From: G020354085 sp964629975
GTDB taxonomy: Bacteria > Pseudomonadota > Gammaproteobacteria > Acidiferrobacterales > Sulfurifustaceae
Direction of reading: 5' to 3'
NCBI GenBank assembly: GCA_964629975.1
Contig: CAZVUN010000032.1
Span: forward strand, 1 to 24,208
DNA: 24,208 nt
Of the stretch, positions 17,028-24,208 are shown one piece after another. The position numbers and the translations under genes were made by a program. How positions within the stretch are numbered: the stretch's first letter is position 1; each line of letters opens with the position of its first letter. A model generated the notes under the pieces. The model was given only the letters and a program-made list of their open reading frames with translations. It had not been told where the DNA came from and made no database searches.

Positions 17028-17702
17028 ATGAATTACCTCAAATGCGTGAGCCTTGCGTTGGGTGGCGCACTGCTGGTCGCCGGATGTGCGACGGAAAAGT
17101 TCGCGTCAAAGCCGCGGTTTGCCGGTTACCTGGGCGACTACAGCAGGCTCGCGCCGGTGACGGGCGAGGGCGGCGAGGAGATCAGGGTCTGGATAAATCC
17201 CCGGATCAAGCGCGGCGGGTATCAGAAGCTCCTGGTCGAGCCGGTCGTGTTCCATCCTGCGCCGCAGGCGAGCAATCAGGTGACGGTGGAAACCATTGAT
17301 GCGATGCGCCGCTACACCGCTGAGGCGCTGCGGCGCGAACTCGCGAAGTCGTATCTCCTGGTAAACCAGGTCGGTCCGGGTGTGGCGCGCGTGCGCATCG
17401 CGCTGACCGGCGTGACCACGGAGGCGGAGGGCGCGACGCCCTACGAGTACGTCTCCATCGCGGCGATCGTCGGCCGCGCCTCGACCGCCGCGGGCAATCG
17501 CGACCGTCAGGCGTTCATGATCGTCGAGGGCGAGCTGCTGGACAGCGTCACCCATGAGCGGCTCGGGATGGCGGTGCGCAAGGTTCCGGCCAGGCCGCTG
17601 CTCAAGGACGACACAGAGAAGCTGACGCTGGACGTCATGCGTCCGGTCATCGACGAGCGGGCCGCAGGCGCACGGCGGATCGTCGATGGGGTATTGAAAT
17701 GA
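17028..17702 (+). CDS. DUF3313-type lipoprotein
   Basis: The protein has 224 residues with an AGGGAGG ribosome-binding site about 9 bases before the ATG. The signal peptide ends LVAGC (Cys20). SGYLGDYS-like FAGYLGDYSRL, IRVWINPRIKRGGYQKLLVEPV and the conserved middle VGPGVARVRIALTGV match DUF3313 lipoproteins of gammaproteobacteria. The function of that family is not established. It is followed after about 100 bases by the DUF4105 protein and then the patatin autotransporter, all on the plus strand. The 218 bases before it (16810-17027) show no gene or clear promoter. Confidence 0.82.
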   Translation: MNYLKCVSLALGGALLVAGCATEKFASKPRFAGYLGDYSRLAPVTGEGGEEIRVWINPRIKRGGYQKLLVEPVVFHPAPQASNQVTVETIDAMRRYTAEALRRELAKSYLLVNQVGPGVARVRIALTGVTTEAEGATPYEYVSIAAIVGRASTAAGNRDRQAFMIVEGELLDSVTHERLGMAVRKVPARPLLKDDTEKLTLDVMRPVIDERAAGARRIVDGVLK

Positions 17703-17801
17703 CACGGCCCCTGCCCGCGTCGCGGGTAAGGCACGCGCGTTCATGCGCCAGGCCTGCGCGGTGGGCGAGCGGCGGTCGCGCGCACTTGCGGAGACGTGCA
17801 G

Positions 17802-18887
17802 GTGAAAGGTAGGCGCAGCGCTGCGACACCCGCGGAAGGATCGCCGCGCCGCGGTATCGGCAGGGCGGTCGCGCGTGCGGCCCTGGCGCTGCTCGCGGTG
17901 CTGGCGGTCGCCGCGCTCACCGGCTGGGGCGCCCTGGCAATCTACTTCGGCGACTCGCACACGAGTCCGGTGCAGACCGCCGGGGCGGCGGTCTTCGGGC
18001 TCGCGGGGGTGGCGGCCATCGCGGGCCTCTTCGTATCGCGCTGGCGCTGGCGCGCGCTCGGTAGCTTCGCGCTGCTGTTCCTCGCGGTGCTCGCGTGGTG
18101 GTTGAGCATCGCGCCGTCGAACGACCGCCGGTGGCAGGCGGACGTGGCCCGATTGCCGCACGCGACCATCGAGGGCGATCGCGTCACGGTCCACAATGTC
18201 CGCAACTTCACCTACCGCAGCGAAACCGATTTCACGCCCGCCTACGACACCCGGACGTACGATCTCTCCAAGCTCGACAGTGTCGACCTGTTCGCGGTCT
18301 ATTGGATGGGCCCGGCAATCGCGCACACCATCGTGAGCTTCGGTTTCGATGGCCAGGACTATCTGGCGATCTCGATCGAGGCGCGCAAGGAGCAGGGCGA
18401 AGGCTACTCCTCGATCCGTGGGTTCTTTCGCCAGTATGAGCTGTTCTACGTCGTGGCCGACGAGCGCGACGTGATTCGCCTGCGTACCCACTATCGAAAG
18501 GACCCGCCGGAGGAGGTGTATCGCTACCGCATGCAGGGTTCACGCGAAACCGCGCGGCGGTTCTTCCTCGACTACCTCAAGACGATCAACGAGCTCAAGG
18601 ACCGGCCGCGTTTCTACAATACCCTCACGGCCAATTGCACGAACGTGATCTGGCTGCACGCACACGTTAATCCGGGGCGCGTTCCGTTTTCCTGGAAGGT
18701 GCTGGCCAGTGGCTATGTACCGGAGTATCTGTACAGCCTGGGACGGTTGGACACTTCGGTTTCGCTGGCCGAGCTCACGCGCCGGGGACACGTCAATCGC
18801 ATCGCACAGGCGTTGGACGACGGGCCGGACTTCTCCCGGCGGATCCGCGCGGATCTGACGGCATCGGGTGCCGCGGCGCCTCCGTGA
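17802..18887 (+). CDS. DUF4105 (Lnb N-terminal domain-like) membrane protein
   Basis: The protein has 361 residues from the GTG at 17802, which is 8 bases after GGAG; GTG 17796 is an alternative but too close to that site. The N-terminal third has three hydrophobic segments, then a periplasmic domain. That domain contains VRNFTYRSETDFTPAYDTR, AHTIVSFGF (His175) and TANCTNVIW (Cys279), the conserved elements of DUF4105. This is the domain found in the lipoprotein intramolecular acyltransferase Lnb, where Cys and His act in thioester chemistry. It is inferred to be a cysteine-dependent acyltransferase or hydrolase facing the periplasm. Its neighbours, a lipoprotein and a patatin-type phospholipase, fit lipid or lipoprotein processing. 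Confidence 0.8.
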   Translation: MKGRRSAATPAEGSPRRGIGRAVARAALALLAVLAVAALTGWGALAIYFGDSHTSPVQTAGAAVFGLAGVAAIAGLFVSRWRWRALGSFALLFLAVLAWWLSIAPSNDRRWQADVARLPHATIEGDRVTVHNVRNFTYRSETDFTPAYDTRTYDLSKLDSVDLFAVYWMGPAIAHTIVSFGFDGQDYLAISIEARKEQGEGYSSIRGFFRQYELFYVVADERDVIRLRTHYRKDPPEEVYRYRMQGSRETARRFFLDYLKTINELKDRPRFYNTLTANCTNVIWLHAHVNPGRVPFSWKVLASGYVPEYLYSLGRLDTSVSLAELTRRGHVNRIAQALDDGPDFSRRIRADLTASGAAAPP

Positions 18888-18939
18888 ATCCTGTGCGGCG
18901 CCGGCAAGAGCAATACTCACGCAACGCGGAGATCAATGT

Positions 18940-21219
18940 GTGATTGGAATCCGGCGACGGCAACGGAAAGGCGGGAGGCTCACGCCCAATCGTCGGGCTC
19001 TCCAGCTTTGGCACTTCGCCCTGGCGTGCTCGCTCATTTTGCCGGCAGCGGCCACCGCGGCGGCAGCCGAAGTCGCGACCGATTCTGCGGACACGCGGCG
19101 GCCGCGGATCGGTCTCGTCCTCGGTGGCGGCGGGGCGCGCGGGGCCGCGCATGTGGGGGTGCTGAAGGTGCTCGAGGAGTTGCGTATTCCCGTTGACTAT
19201 GTCGTCGGCACCAGCATGGGTTCGATCGTTGGCGGCCTCTACGCGGCGGGAATGACTCCGAACGAGATCGAGCAGGAGATCTCGGCGATGGACTGGGATG
19301 ACCTGTTTCAGGACTACCCCAGCCGGGCGGAGCGGTCGTTCCGCCGCAAACGCGACGACGACCTCTACGCCTTCGAGGCCAAGCCGGGGTTCAACGACGG
19401 CAAGGTCCAGGTGCCGCTTGCGTATATTCGCGGACAGAAGTTCGACCTCACACTCAATCGGCTCACGCTCCCGGTCGTCGATATAAAGGACTTCAATCGC
19501 CTGCCCATTCCCTATCGCGCGGTGGCCGCTGACCTTGAGACCGGGAAAGAAGTGGTACTGGCGTCCGGCACCCTTGCCACGGCGATCCGCGCGAGCATGG
19601 CGGTGCCGGCGGCGTTCGATCCGGTCGAGGTCAATGGCCGGCTGCTCGTTGACGGCGGCATCGCCAACAATGTGCCGGTGAGCGTGGCGCGCGCCATGGG
19701 CGCCGAGGTGTTCATCGTGGTCGACGTCGGCAGCGGGCTCGCCAGCCGCGACGACATCAAAAGCGCGCTGGATGTCTCCGGCCAGCTTGCCGGCTTCATG
19801 TTCACCCTCAACACCGAGCCGCAGCTGAAAAGTCTGAGCGCGCGCGACGTGCTCATACGCCCGCCGCTCGGCGATATCGGCGGCGGCAGCTTCAATCGCG
19901 CCGCCGAGGCCATGCCGATCGGGGAACAGATCGCACGGGCGGCACAGGACGCCTTGCGCCGGTATTCGCTCAGCCCCGAGGAATATGCGCGACACCTGGC
20001 GGCGCGTGGCTATGGGCGACCGGGACCGGCGGTTATCGACTTTGTCCGTATCGAGAATCACTCGCGCATCAGCGACGCCATCATCGCCGGATTGATTTCG
20101 ATCAAACCCGGCCAGTTGCTGGACGTGACGCAGCTCGAACGGGACATCGGCAGGATCTACGGGCTCGAGATCTTCGAGTCGGTGCGTTACGACGTGGTGC
20201 GGGAGGACGGCAAGACCAGTCTGGTGATCATCGCCAGGGAGAAGCACTGGGGTCCCGGGTACCTGCAGTTCGGGCTGGCGTCGTCGAACGACCTGCAGGG
20301 CGACAGCACGGTGAAGTTTGGCGTGCTCTATACGCGCACGGAGATCAATGAGCTCAACGGCGAATGGCGCATCGCTGCACAGGTCGGCGATGAGCCGGGT
20401 ATCTTCACCGAGATCCATCAGCCGCTGGACCCGGAATTGCGCTATTTCGTCTCCGGCCGCGTTGGCTATGGTCACAGGAACGTGAACGTTTTCGATGACG
20501 CCGGCAACAAGTTGGCGCGCTATCGGCTGACGGCGTACTTCGTGGAGCTTGGCGCTGGTCGAGAGTTCGGCACCTGGGGAGAAGGCCGGCTGGGCTATCG
20601 CCGCGACAGCGGCGAGGCGGAAGTGAGCATCGGCACCCCGCCACCCGTTACCGATATAGATCGCGGGGAGGTGTTCTTGCGACTGTCCGATGACAAGCTG
20701 GATAACCTCTATTTCCCCCGTTCGGGCCATATCGGCAGGGCAGAGTATCGCGTTTCCCGCGAAGGGCTGGGTTCGAGCGCAGACTACGATCAACTGGCGG
20801 CCAGCTACGTACAGGCGTTTTCCTGGGGGTCGAACACCCTCATCGGCGCACTGTTCGGCGCCACCACGAAGGACGACAACGCCCCGCTGGAAAGTCGGTT
20901 TGAGTTGGGAGGGTTCATGCGGTTGTCAGGCTTGCAGGACAACGAACTGAGCGGTCAGCACGCCGGACTCGTGGAGCTCGTGTATCTGCGCCGCCTGCTG
21001 GGTGTTCAGCTCTTCAGTTCCTACGCCGGCGCGAGTCTCGAGCTCGGCAACGTGTGGCAGAGCTCGAGCAACGTGTCCATGGACAACTCGATCGTTGCCG
21101 GCAGCGCCTTCCTGGGATTCGATACGCCGATCGGCCCCCTCTACTTCGCCTACGGCCGCACGGATACAAGCCGGGACAGCTTCTATATCTACCTCGGCCC
21201 GCGCTTCGTTTTTGACTAG
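18940..21219 (+). CDS. patatin-like phospholipase, type Vd autotransporter (PlpD-like)
   Basis: The protein has 759 residues from the GTG at 18940, chosen because GGAGA lies 7 bases upstream and a signal peptide (about 20-43) follows. The patatin domain contains the oxyanion loop GGGGARG (62-68), nucleophile elbow GTSMG with Ser92, and catalytic Asp238 in VDGG, so the Ser-Asp dyad is complete. Residues about 364-435 form one POTRA domain (VIDFVRIENHSRISD, then LERDIGRIYGLEIFESVRYDVV). The rest is a 16-strand-type barrel of the BamA/TamA group. This order is that of PlpD of Pseudomonas, a surface-delivered phospholipase A1. The length is close to PlpD (about 730). It should hydrolyse phospholipids at or outside the outer membrane. 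Confidence 0.93.
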   Translation: MIGIRRRQRKGGRLTPNRRALQLWHFALACSLILPAAATAAAAEVATDSADTRRPRIGLVLGGGGARGAAHVGVLKVLEELRIPVDYVVGTSMGSIVGGLYAAGMTPNEIEQEISAMDWDDLFQDYPSRAERSFRRKRDDDLYAFEAKPGFNDGKVQVPLAYIRGQKFDLTLNRLTLPVVDIKDFNRLPIPYRAVAADLETGKEVVLASGTLATAIRASMAVPAAFDPVEVNGRLLVDGGIANNVPVSVARAMGAEVFIVVDVGSGLASRDDIKSALDVSGQLAGFMFTLNTEPQLKSLSARDVLIRPPLGDIGGGSFNRAAEAMPIGEQIARAAQDALRRYSLSPEEYARHLAARGYGRPGPAVIDFVRIENHSRISDAIIAGLISIKPGQLLDVTQLERDIGRIYGLEIFESVRYDVVREDGKTSLVIIAREKHWGPGYLQFGLASSNDLQGDSTVKFGVLYTRTEINELNGEWRIAAQVGDEPGIFTEIHQPLDPELRYFVSGRVGYGHRNVNVFDDAGNKLARYRLTAYFVELGAGREFGTWGEGRLGYRRDSGEAEVSIGTPPPVTDIDRGEVFLRLSDDKLDNLYFPRSGHIGRAEYRVSREGLGSSADYDQLAASYVQAFSWGSNTLIGALFGATTKDDNAPLESRFELGGFMRLSGLQDNELSGQHAGLVELVYLRRLLGVQLFSSYAGASLELGNVWQSSSNVSMDNSIVAGSAFLGFDTPIGPLYFAYGRTDTSRDSFYIYLGPRFVFD

Positions 21220-21487
21220 GGGTCACGCCTCATCGCGGCAGCGGCCGGAGCGACGCGGATCGCGCGATCCCTGCGTGCGCATCCTTGTTGGGCGCGAGCG
21301 TGCGCAGCTTCTCCGTCGCCTCACGCTGCGGCGCGGGTACGTGGATGGCGAGCGTGACGGCGAGGTCCGAGAGAACAACCTCCTGTTGCGCGCACGCACC
21401 AGGCAATTTTCGCCGCGGCGCCCCGACGCGAATGGCTTCACTCTCCTCCAGGCGGTTGACCGGGTGCCGCCGCGAGGTCGCGGTCCG
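21220..21487. other. convergent intergenic region
   Basis: The region lies between the stops of the patatin gene and the outer-membrane channel gene. It contains the perfect 14-bp palindrome GGATCGCGCGATCC (21257-21270), but no hairpin followed by a T-run, so no intrinsic terminator is evident. No gene is supported. Confidence 0.4.
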
Positions 21488-22447
21488 TCAGAGTCCGCCT
21501 CCCCAACGATACTGCCAGACCAGCAGGTAGAGATCGAAATCGGTGCCGGTGCGTGTGGCGACCCCAGTGCTGGCGGCAAACTTGATGGAGTTTTGCCGAT
21601 CGACGGGCACCGCGATCGTCAGGCCGGTTCGCCAGTTGTTCAGCCGGTTGTCCTTTTCCACGCCATTCACGGTCGAGATGCCGCCGGTGTAATAGGTTGC
21701 ATCCAGCGCCACCCACAGGCCGCCCGGAAGGTCGTACAACACATGCCCCTGCAGCGAGTAGATGGGATCCTGCTCGAGCGTCTGCCCGCCGAAGAAATCG
21801 TCGTTGGTGGTGTAGAGGCTGACGGCCGCGGCGCCTTCCAGGACCCAGTTGCCAAGGGCCTTGGATATCCCGATCTCCGGCTTGAATGACCAGCGGTGGG
21901 TGCCGAGGTTGATCAGCCGGTCCGCGTCATACTGACCGAGCGGTGCGGTGACCTTGAGGGTCGCACCAACGATCGTGTCCTGCTGGTAACGGCGGTACTC
22001 GTCGAGTGTCAGCGCCGGGGCGCCGATGAAGTTGACCGACAGCAGAAGGATCGGATCCGCCAGCCCGGAAACATTGCGTTCGGCGTAGACCCCGTCGACG
22101 TAGCCGTTGGCGTCCAGCCTGCCGTAGGGCAGCACAATGGCGAACTTGGCGGACTTGTCCGCGATGGCGAAGGAGCGCACATAGCCGAGCACCCCGATAT
22201 CCGTCTTCGCGTCGGCGTTCTGAATTGGCACGGACGGATCGAAAAGCAGCGCCCCCTGCGAGTAGCCGACACCGGCGAGCAGGAAGTTCATGCCAATGGG
22301 TGTATTGGCATAGGTACGCGGTTCCATGTCCTGTGCGTAGGCGGGGAGGAGCCCCGGGAGGAGACCCAGGACCAATGCCACGCCCAGGTGCCGACGCGAG
22401 GCACGATCCGCGGTGACATGATGCGACTGGTTGGGCGCCGGGCTCAT
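21488..22447 (-). CDS. outer-membrane protein, phenol MetA-pathway (meta-degradation transporter) family
   Basis: The protein has 319 residues from the ATG at 22445-22447; the in-frame TTG upstream is unlikely. A signal peptide ends near AYA (about residue 38). The mature start PRTYANTPIGMNFLLAGVGYSQG, followed by FDPSVPIQNADAKTDIGVLGYVRSF, is the signature of the Phenol_MetA_deg outer-membrane family. The rest alternates as expected for a beta barrel and ends in aromatic and Gly residues. Members are assigned as channels for aromatic compounds, mainly by association, so the substrate is not known here. No aromatic-degradation genes are in the window. It is transcribed away from the sulfatase across a 924-base non-coding gap. 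Confidence 0.82.
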   Translation of the reverse strand: MSPAPNQSHHVTADRASRRHLGVALVLGLLPGLLPAYAQDMEPRTYANTPIGMNFLLAGVGYSQGALLFDPSVPIQNADAKTDIGVLGYVRSFAIADKSAKFAIVLPYGRLDANGYVDGVYAERNVSGLADPILLLSVNFIGAPALTLDEYRRYQQDTIVGATLKVTAPLGQYDADRLINLGTHRWSFKPEIGISKALGNWVLEGAAAVSLYTTNDDFFGGQTLEQDPIYSLQGHVLYDLPGGLWVALDATYYTGGISTVNGVEKDNRLNNWRTGLTIAVPVDRQNSIKFAASTGVATRTGTDFDLYLLVWQYRWGGGL

Positions 22448-22596
22448 GGCATTGGCGAAGGCTGGCAAGATTGGCGCGAAGTCGTTGGGCCAGTGTACGC
22501 GCGCGGCGCGAAACCACCAATTCGTGGTCCGTCCGAAGTTGGCGAAGGAGGCAGCGCGGCCTCGCGCCGTCGATTGTCGACGTTGGTCGACAGTTG

Positions 22597-22639
22597 TTGA
22601 CGCAGATCAAGGCTGGCCGTGCGCCGGACAACGCATCAT
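22597..22639 (+). promoter_or_regulatory. FNR/DNR-type box with candidate -10 in the gap before the sulfatase
   Basis: TTGACGCAGATCAA (22597-22610) matches TTGAT-N4-ATCAA at 9 of 10 positions. On the plus strand CATCAT (22634-22639) could be a -10, which would centre the box near -42. No gene follows for about 700 bases, so the transcript could be a small RNA or a long leader. The site could equally act leftward on the outer-membrane channel gene. Confidence 0.4.
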
Positions 22640-22707
22640 GCCCTCAGCCGCGATGCGAACCCGCGGCCGGTGCGCACGCCGTTCTCCGAAGCGTAGCGGA
22701 GCCGACA

Positions 22708-22735
22708 ACGCATCCTCGTTGGAATGAGGATGCGT
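22708..22735. repeat. perfect hairpin, 10-bp stem
   Basis: ACGCATCCTC (22708-22717) pairs exactly with GAGGATGCGT (22726-22735) around an 8-base loop. It is preceded by a smaller CTCCG/CGGAG hairpin (about 22684-22701). There is no T-run after it, so it is not a classical terminator. Confidence 0.6.
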
Positions 22736-23371
22736 CCCTTGATGTCTCCACGAGATGGAAGGAGCCAACCGTGAATGAGACACGTCTGTGCAGTGTTGCC
22801 GCCGTCGTCCCTACCCGCTTTACAGCAAGGACTCTGGCGAGATCAGGGTGATCAAGTACAACAAGGATCTCCGGGAGGAATGCCAGACTCGCCAGTTCCA
22901 GGAACCAACTTCCAGGCCGCGTCACTTCGGCGGCTCGTCGCTGGCAGCATACGGCGTGACCCCCCGCGATGTTGCTCACCGGAACGGTTCGACCGGGATG
23001 GCGACTACCCGAAGCAGGCGGCCAGGCGACATCGCAAAGTGGCTTTCCAACGAAAATGAAAGCCACACAAGATCAATTCCTCAGGTACAAGGAGCTGCCG
23101 GATTTCTCACCCCCGGCAAGATCCCTGTTCCAGCGGCTGATGCGTTCGCGGCTCGCCACACCATGGCCGTGAGGCGGGCCGCCGCGGTTCGTTCCGGACA
23201 GGCACCCAAACCAGCGCGTTTCATTACCACCGTTTGCTCGATCCGTGCTCCAATAGGACCCGGAGGCAGGGCAAGTGCCGCTGAAGCGCCCGAGTTCGGC
23301 AAGAGAAGATGTTCCCGCAACCGTTTTTGCTGTCATCGTGATTTGTGCGACATGAGGAGAATTGGTCAACC

Positions 23372-24208
23372 ATGAAACCCGCGACCTTCGTTTTGCTTGA
23401 GACACCGGGCGCGCTTGCGCTCGCGCTGGATGCGTGTCGCATCCGCCAGCGGGCGGGCACCATCGCCCGCTTTCTTGCCCTTGCCACAGCAGGGCTCGCT
23501 TGCGCGGGCGGGGTTGCGGTGGCATGGGCCGCGACGGATACGCTTAACCGCACCGTGCTGCCGATCGCCGAGCCCAAGCCCGCGGTGATCAAAGAGATCG
23601 ACGCCCGGAAAGTGAAGATGCCGCCGCCCTTCCAGGTCAAGGCACCGGCCGGGGCGCCGAACGTGGTGATCGTCCTGATCGACGACCTCGGCTTCGGCGT
23701 GCCGGGCAGTTTCGGCGGCCCGGTGCCGATGCCCGCGCTGGACCGCCTCGCTCAGAACGGACTGCGCTACAACAATTTCCACACCACCGCGCTGTGCTCT
23801 CCGACGCGCGCGGCGCTCAAGTCCGGGCGCAACCATCACACCGTCAACATGGGCTTCATCACCGAGATGGCGACCGGATTTCCCGGCAACACCGGCCAGA
23901 TCCCGAATGCGACGGCGCCGCTCGCGGAAATGCTGCGCCTGAACGGCTATGCCACCGCGGCCTTCGGCAAGTGGCACGAGACCGCGGCCTGGGAGGCGAG
24001 TGTCGCCGGCCCGTTCGACCGCTGGCCGACGCGCCAGGGCTTCGACAAGTTCTACGGTTTCATCGGTGGCGAGACCAACCAGTGGGCGCCGTTCCTCTAC
24101 GACGGCACGGCCGTGGTCGAGCTGCCGAACGACCCGAACTACCACTTCATGAACGACATGACCGAGAAGGCGCGCGCCTGGATCAAGTACCAGAAGGCGC
24201 TGACGCCC
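23372..24208 (+). CDS. type I arylsulfatase, exported, partial at right edge
   Basis: The gene starts at the ATG at 23372 with GAGGAG 12 bases upstream and is open for 279 codons to the window end. Residues about 26-53 form a signal peptide (hydrophobic, ending AWAA), after an unusual 25-residue N-terminal extension. VVIVLIDDLGFG (98-109) supplies the metal-binding Asp pair. ALCSPTRAALKSGR holds the CxPxR sulfatase motif, with Cys142 the residue converted to formylglycine. YATAAFGKWHE supplies the conserved Lys and His. The length to the motif is normal for bacterial arylsulfatases. It hydrolyses sulfate esters, probably in the periplasm, and needs a formylglycine-generating enzyme that is not seen here. 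The C-terminal domain lies outside the window. Confidence 0.9.
   Translation, partial: MKPATFVLLETPGALALALDACRIRQRAGTIARFLALATAGLACAGGVAVAWAATDTLNRTVLPIAEPKPAVIKEIDARKVKMPPPFQVKAPAGAPNVVIVLIDDLGFGVPGSFGGPVPMPALDRLAQNGLRYNNFHTTALCSPTRAALKSGRNHHTVNMGFITEMATGFPGNTGQIPNATAPLAEMLRLNGYATAAFGKWHETAAWEASVAGPFDRWPTRQGFDKFYGFIGGETNQWAPFLYDGTAVVELPNDPNYHFMNDMTEKARAWIKYQKALTP

Larger units (their letters stand above)
22448..23371. other. long non-coding stretch with palindromes and possible gene debris
   Basis: No full gene is supported in these 924 bases. Structured elements are a 7-bp inverted repeat TGTCGAC/GTCGACA (22575-22592), an FNR-like box (22597-22610), a hairpin with perfect 10-bp arms (22708-22717 with 22726-22735) and a smaller one just before it. 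Two short frames look protein-like: one around 22812-22895 (YSKDSGEIRVIKYNKDLREE) and MKATQDQFLRYKELPDFSPP from 23055. Neither has a good ribosome site and family, so they may be remnants. Confidence 0.45.

Noticed and set aside
20092..20105. Perfect TTGAT-N4-ATCAA match
   Set aside because: It lies inside the patatin coding sequence, far from any gene start, so it is probably a coincidence of codons. It also warns that not every match in this window is functional.
21223..21487. Open frame continuing past the stop of the outer-membrane channel gene
   Set aside because: About 80 codons stay open after the TGA, but they show no family resemblance, and open frames are common at this GC content.
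22788..23375. 195-codon plus-strand frame in the long gap
   Set aside because: Only a short part looks protein-like, the rest is Arg/Ala-rich, it has no good start, and it overlaps the sulfatase start. It is at most debris.

Overview
This window is high-GC proteobacterial chromosome, most likely from a gammaproteobacterium. The evidence is ecotin, a YiaW/YiaV pair, a PlpD-type patatin autotransporter, many lipoproteins, and a gammaproteobacterial-style inverted repeat. A run of 10 Ns at 13717-13726 shows it is a scaffolded, probably draft or metagenomic, assembly. Species cannot be named from the sequence. Two perfect and two near-perfect FNR/ANR/DNR-type boxes in non-coding DNA suggest an organism that senses oxygen or nitric oxide.

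Layout. At 1-1098 (minus) is an alpha/beta-hydrolase lipoprotein that runs off the left edge. At 1299-6899 (plus) is an envelope export block: a DUF3302 YiaW-like membrane protein, a YiaV-like HlyD periplasmic adaptor, a NodT-type outer-membrane factor lipoprotein and a large AsmA-like protein. At about 6960-8020 is a lower-GC island with two small nuclease-like ORFs. They are separated by a convincing integron attC site. The first ORF lies in a complete integron gene cassette (7038-7539), but there is no integrase in the window. The second ORF ends inside a perfect 24-bp inverted repeat and has no attC of its own.

The region 8073-14224 is mostly minus-strand carbon-storage and fermentation genes in decay. 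It holds the remnant of a GH13 alpha-amylase, an intact GH63-type glucosidase, an ecotin with Arg at its P1 position, a phosphoketolase reduced to its two ends, and an acetate kinase reduced to its two ends with frameshifts. A healthy OmpA-domain lipoprotein (12905-13594, plus) sits among them, behind a class-II-spaced FNR-like promoter. Whether the internal deletions are real genome decay or assembly error is the main uncertainty here.

The region 14571-21219 (plus) encodes exported or envelope proteins: a secreted protein made of two copies of one domain, a lipoprotein of unknown function, a DUF3313 lipoprotein, a DUF4105 (Lnb-N-like) membrane protein and a patatin-POTRA-barrel type Vd autotransporter. 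The last three form a likely transcription unit. At 21488-22447 (minus) is an outer-membrane MetA-pathway-like channel. The 22448-23371 stretch is non-coding, with an FNR-like box, palindromes and possible gene debris. A periplasmic arylsulfatase begins at 23372 and runs off the right edge.

The most interesting points are the orphan integron cassette with nuclease-like genes, the group of FNR-like boxes, the Arg-P1 lipoprotein ecotin, and the matched internal deletions of phosphoketolase and acetate kinase.
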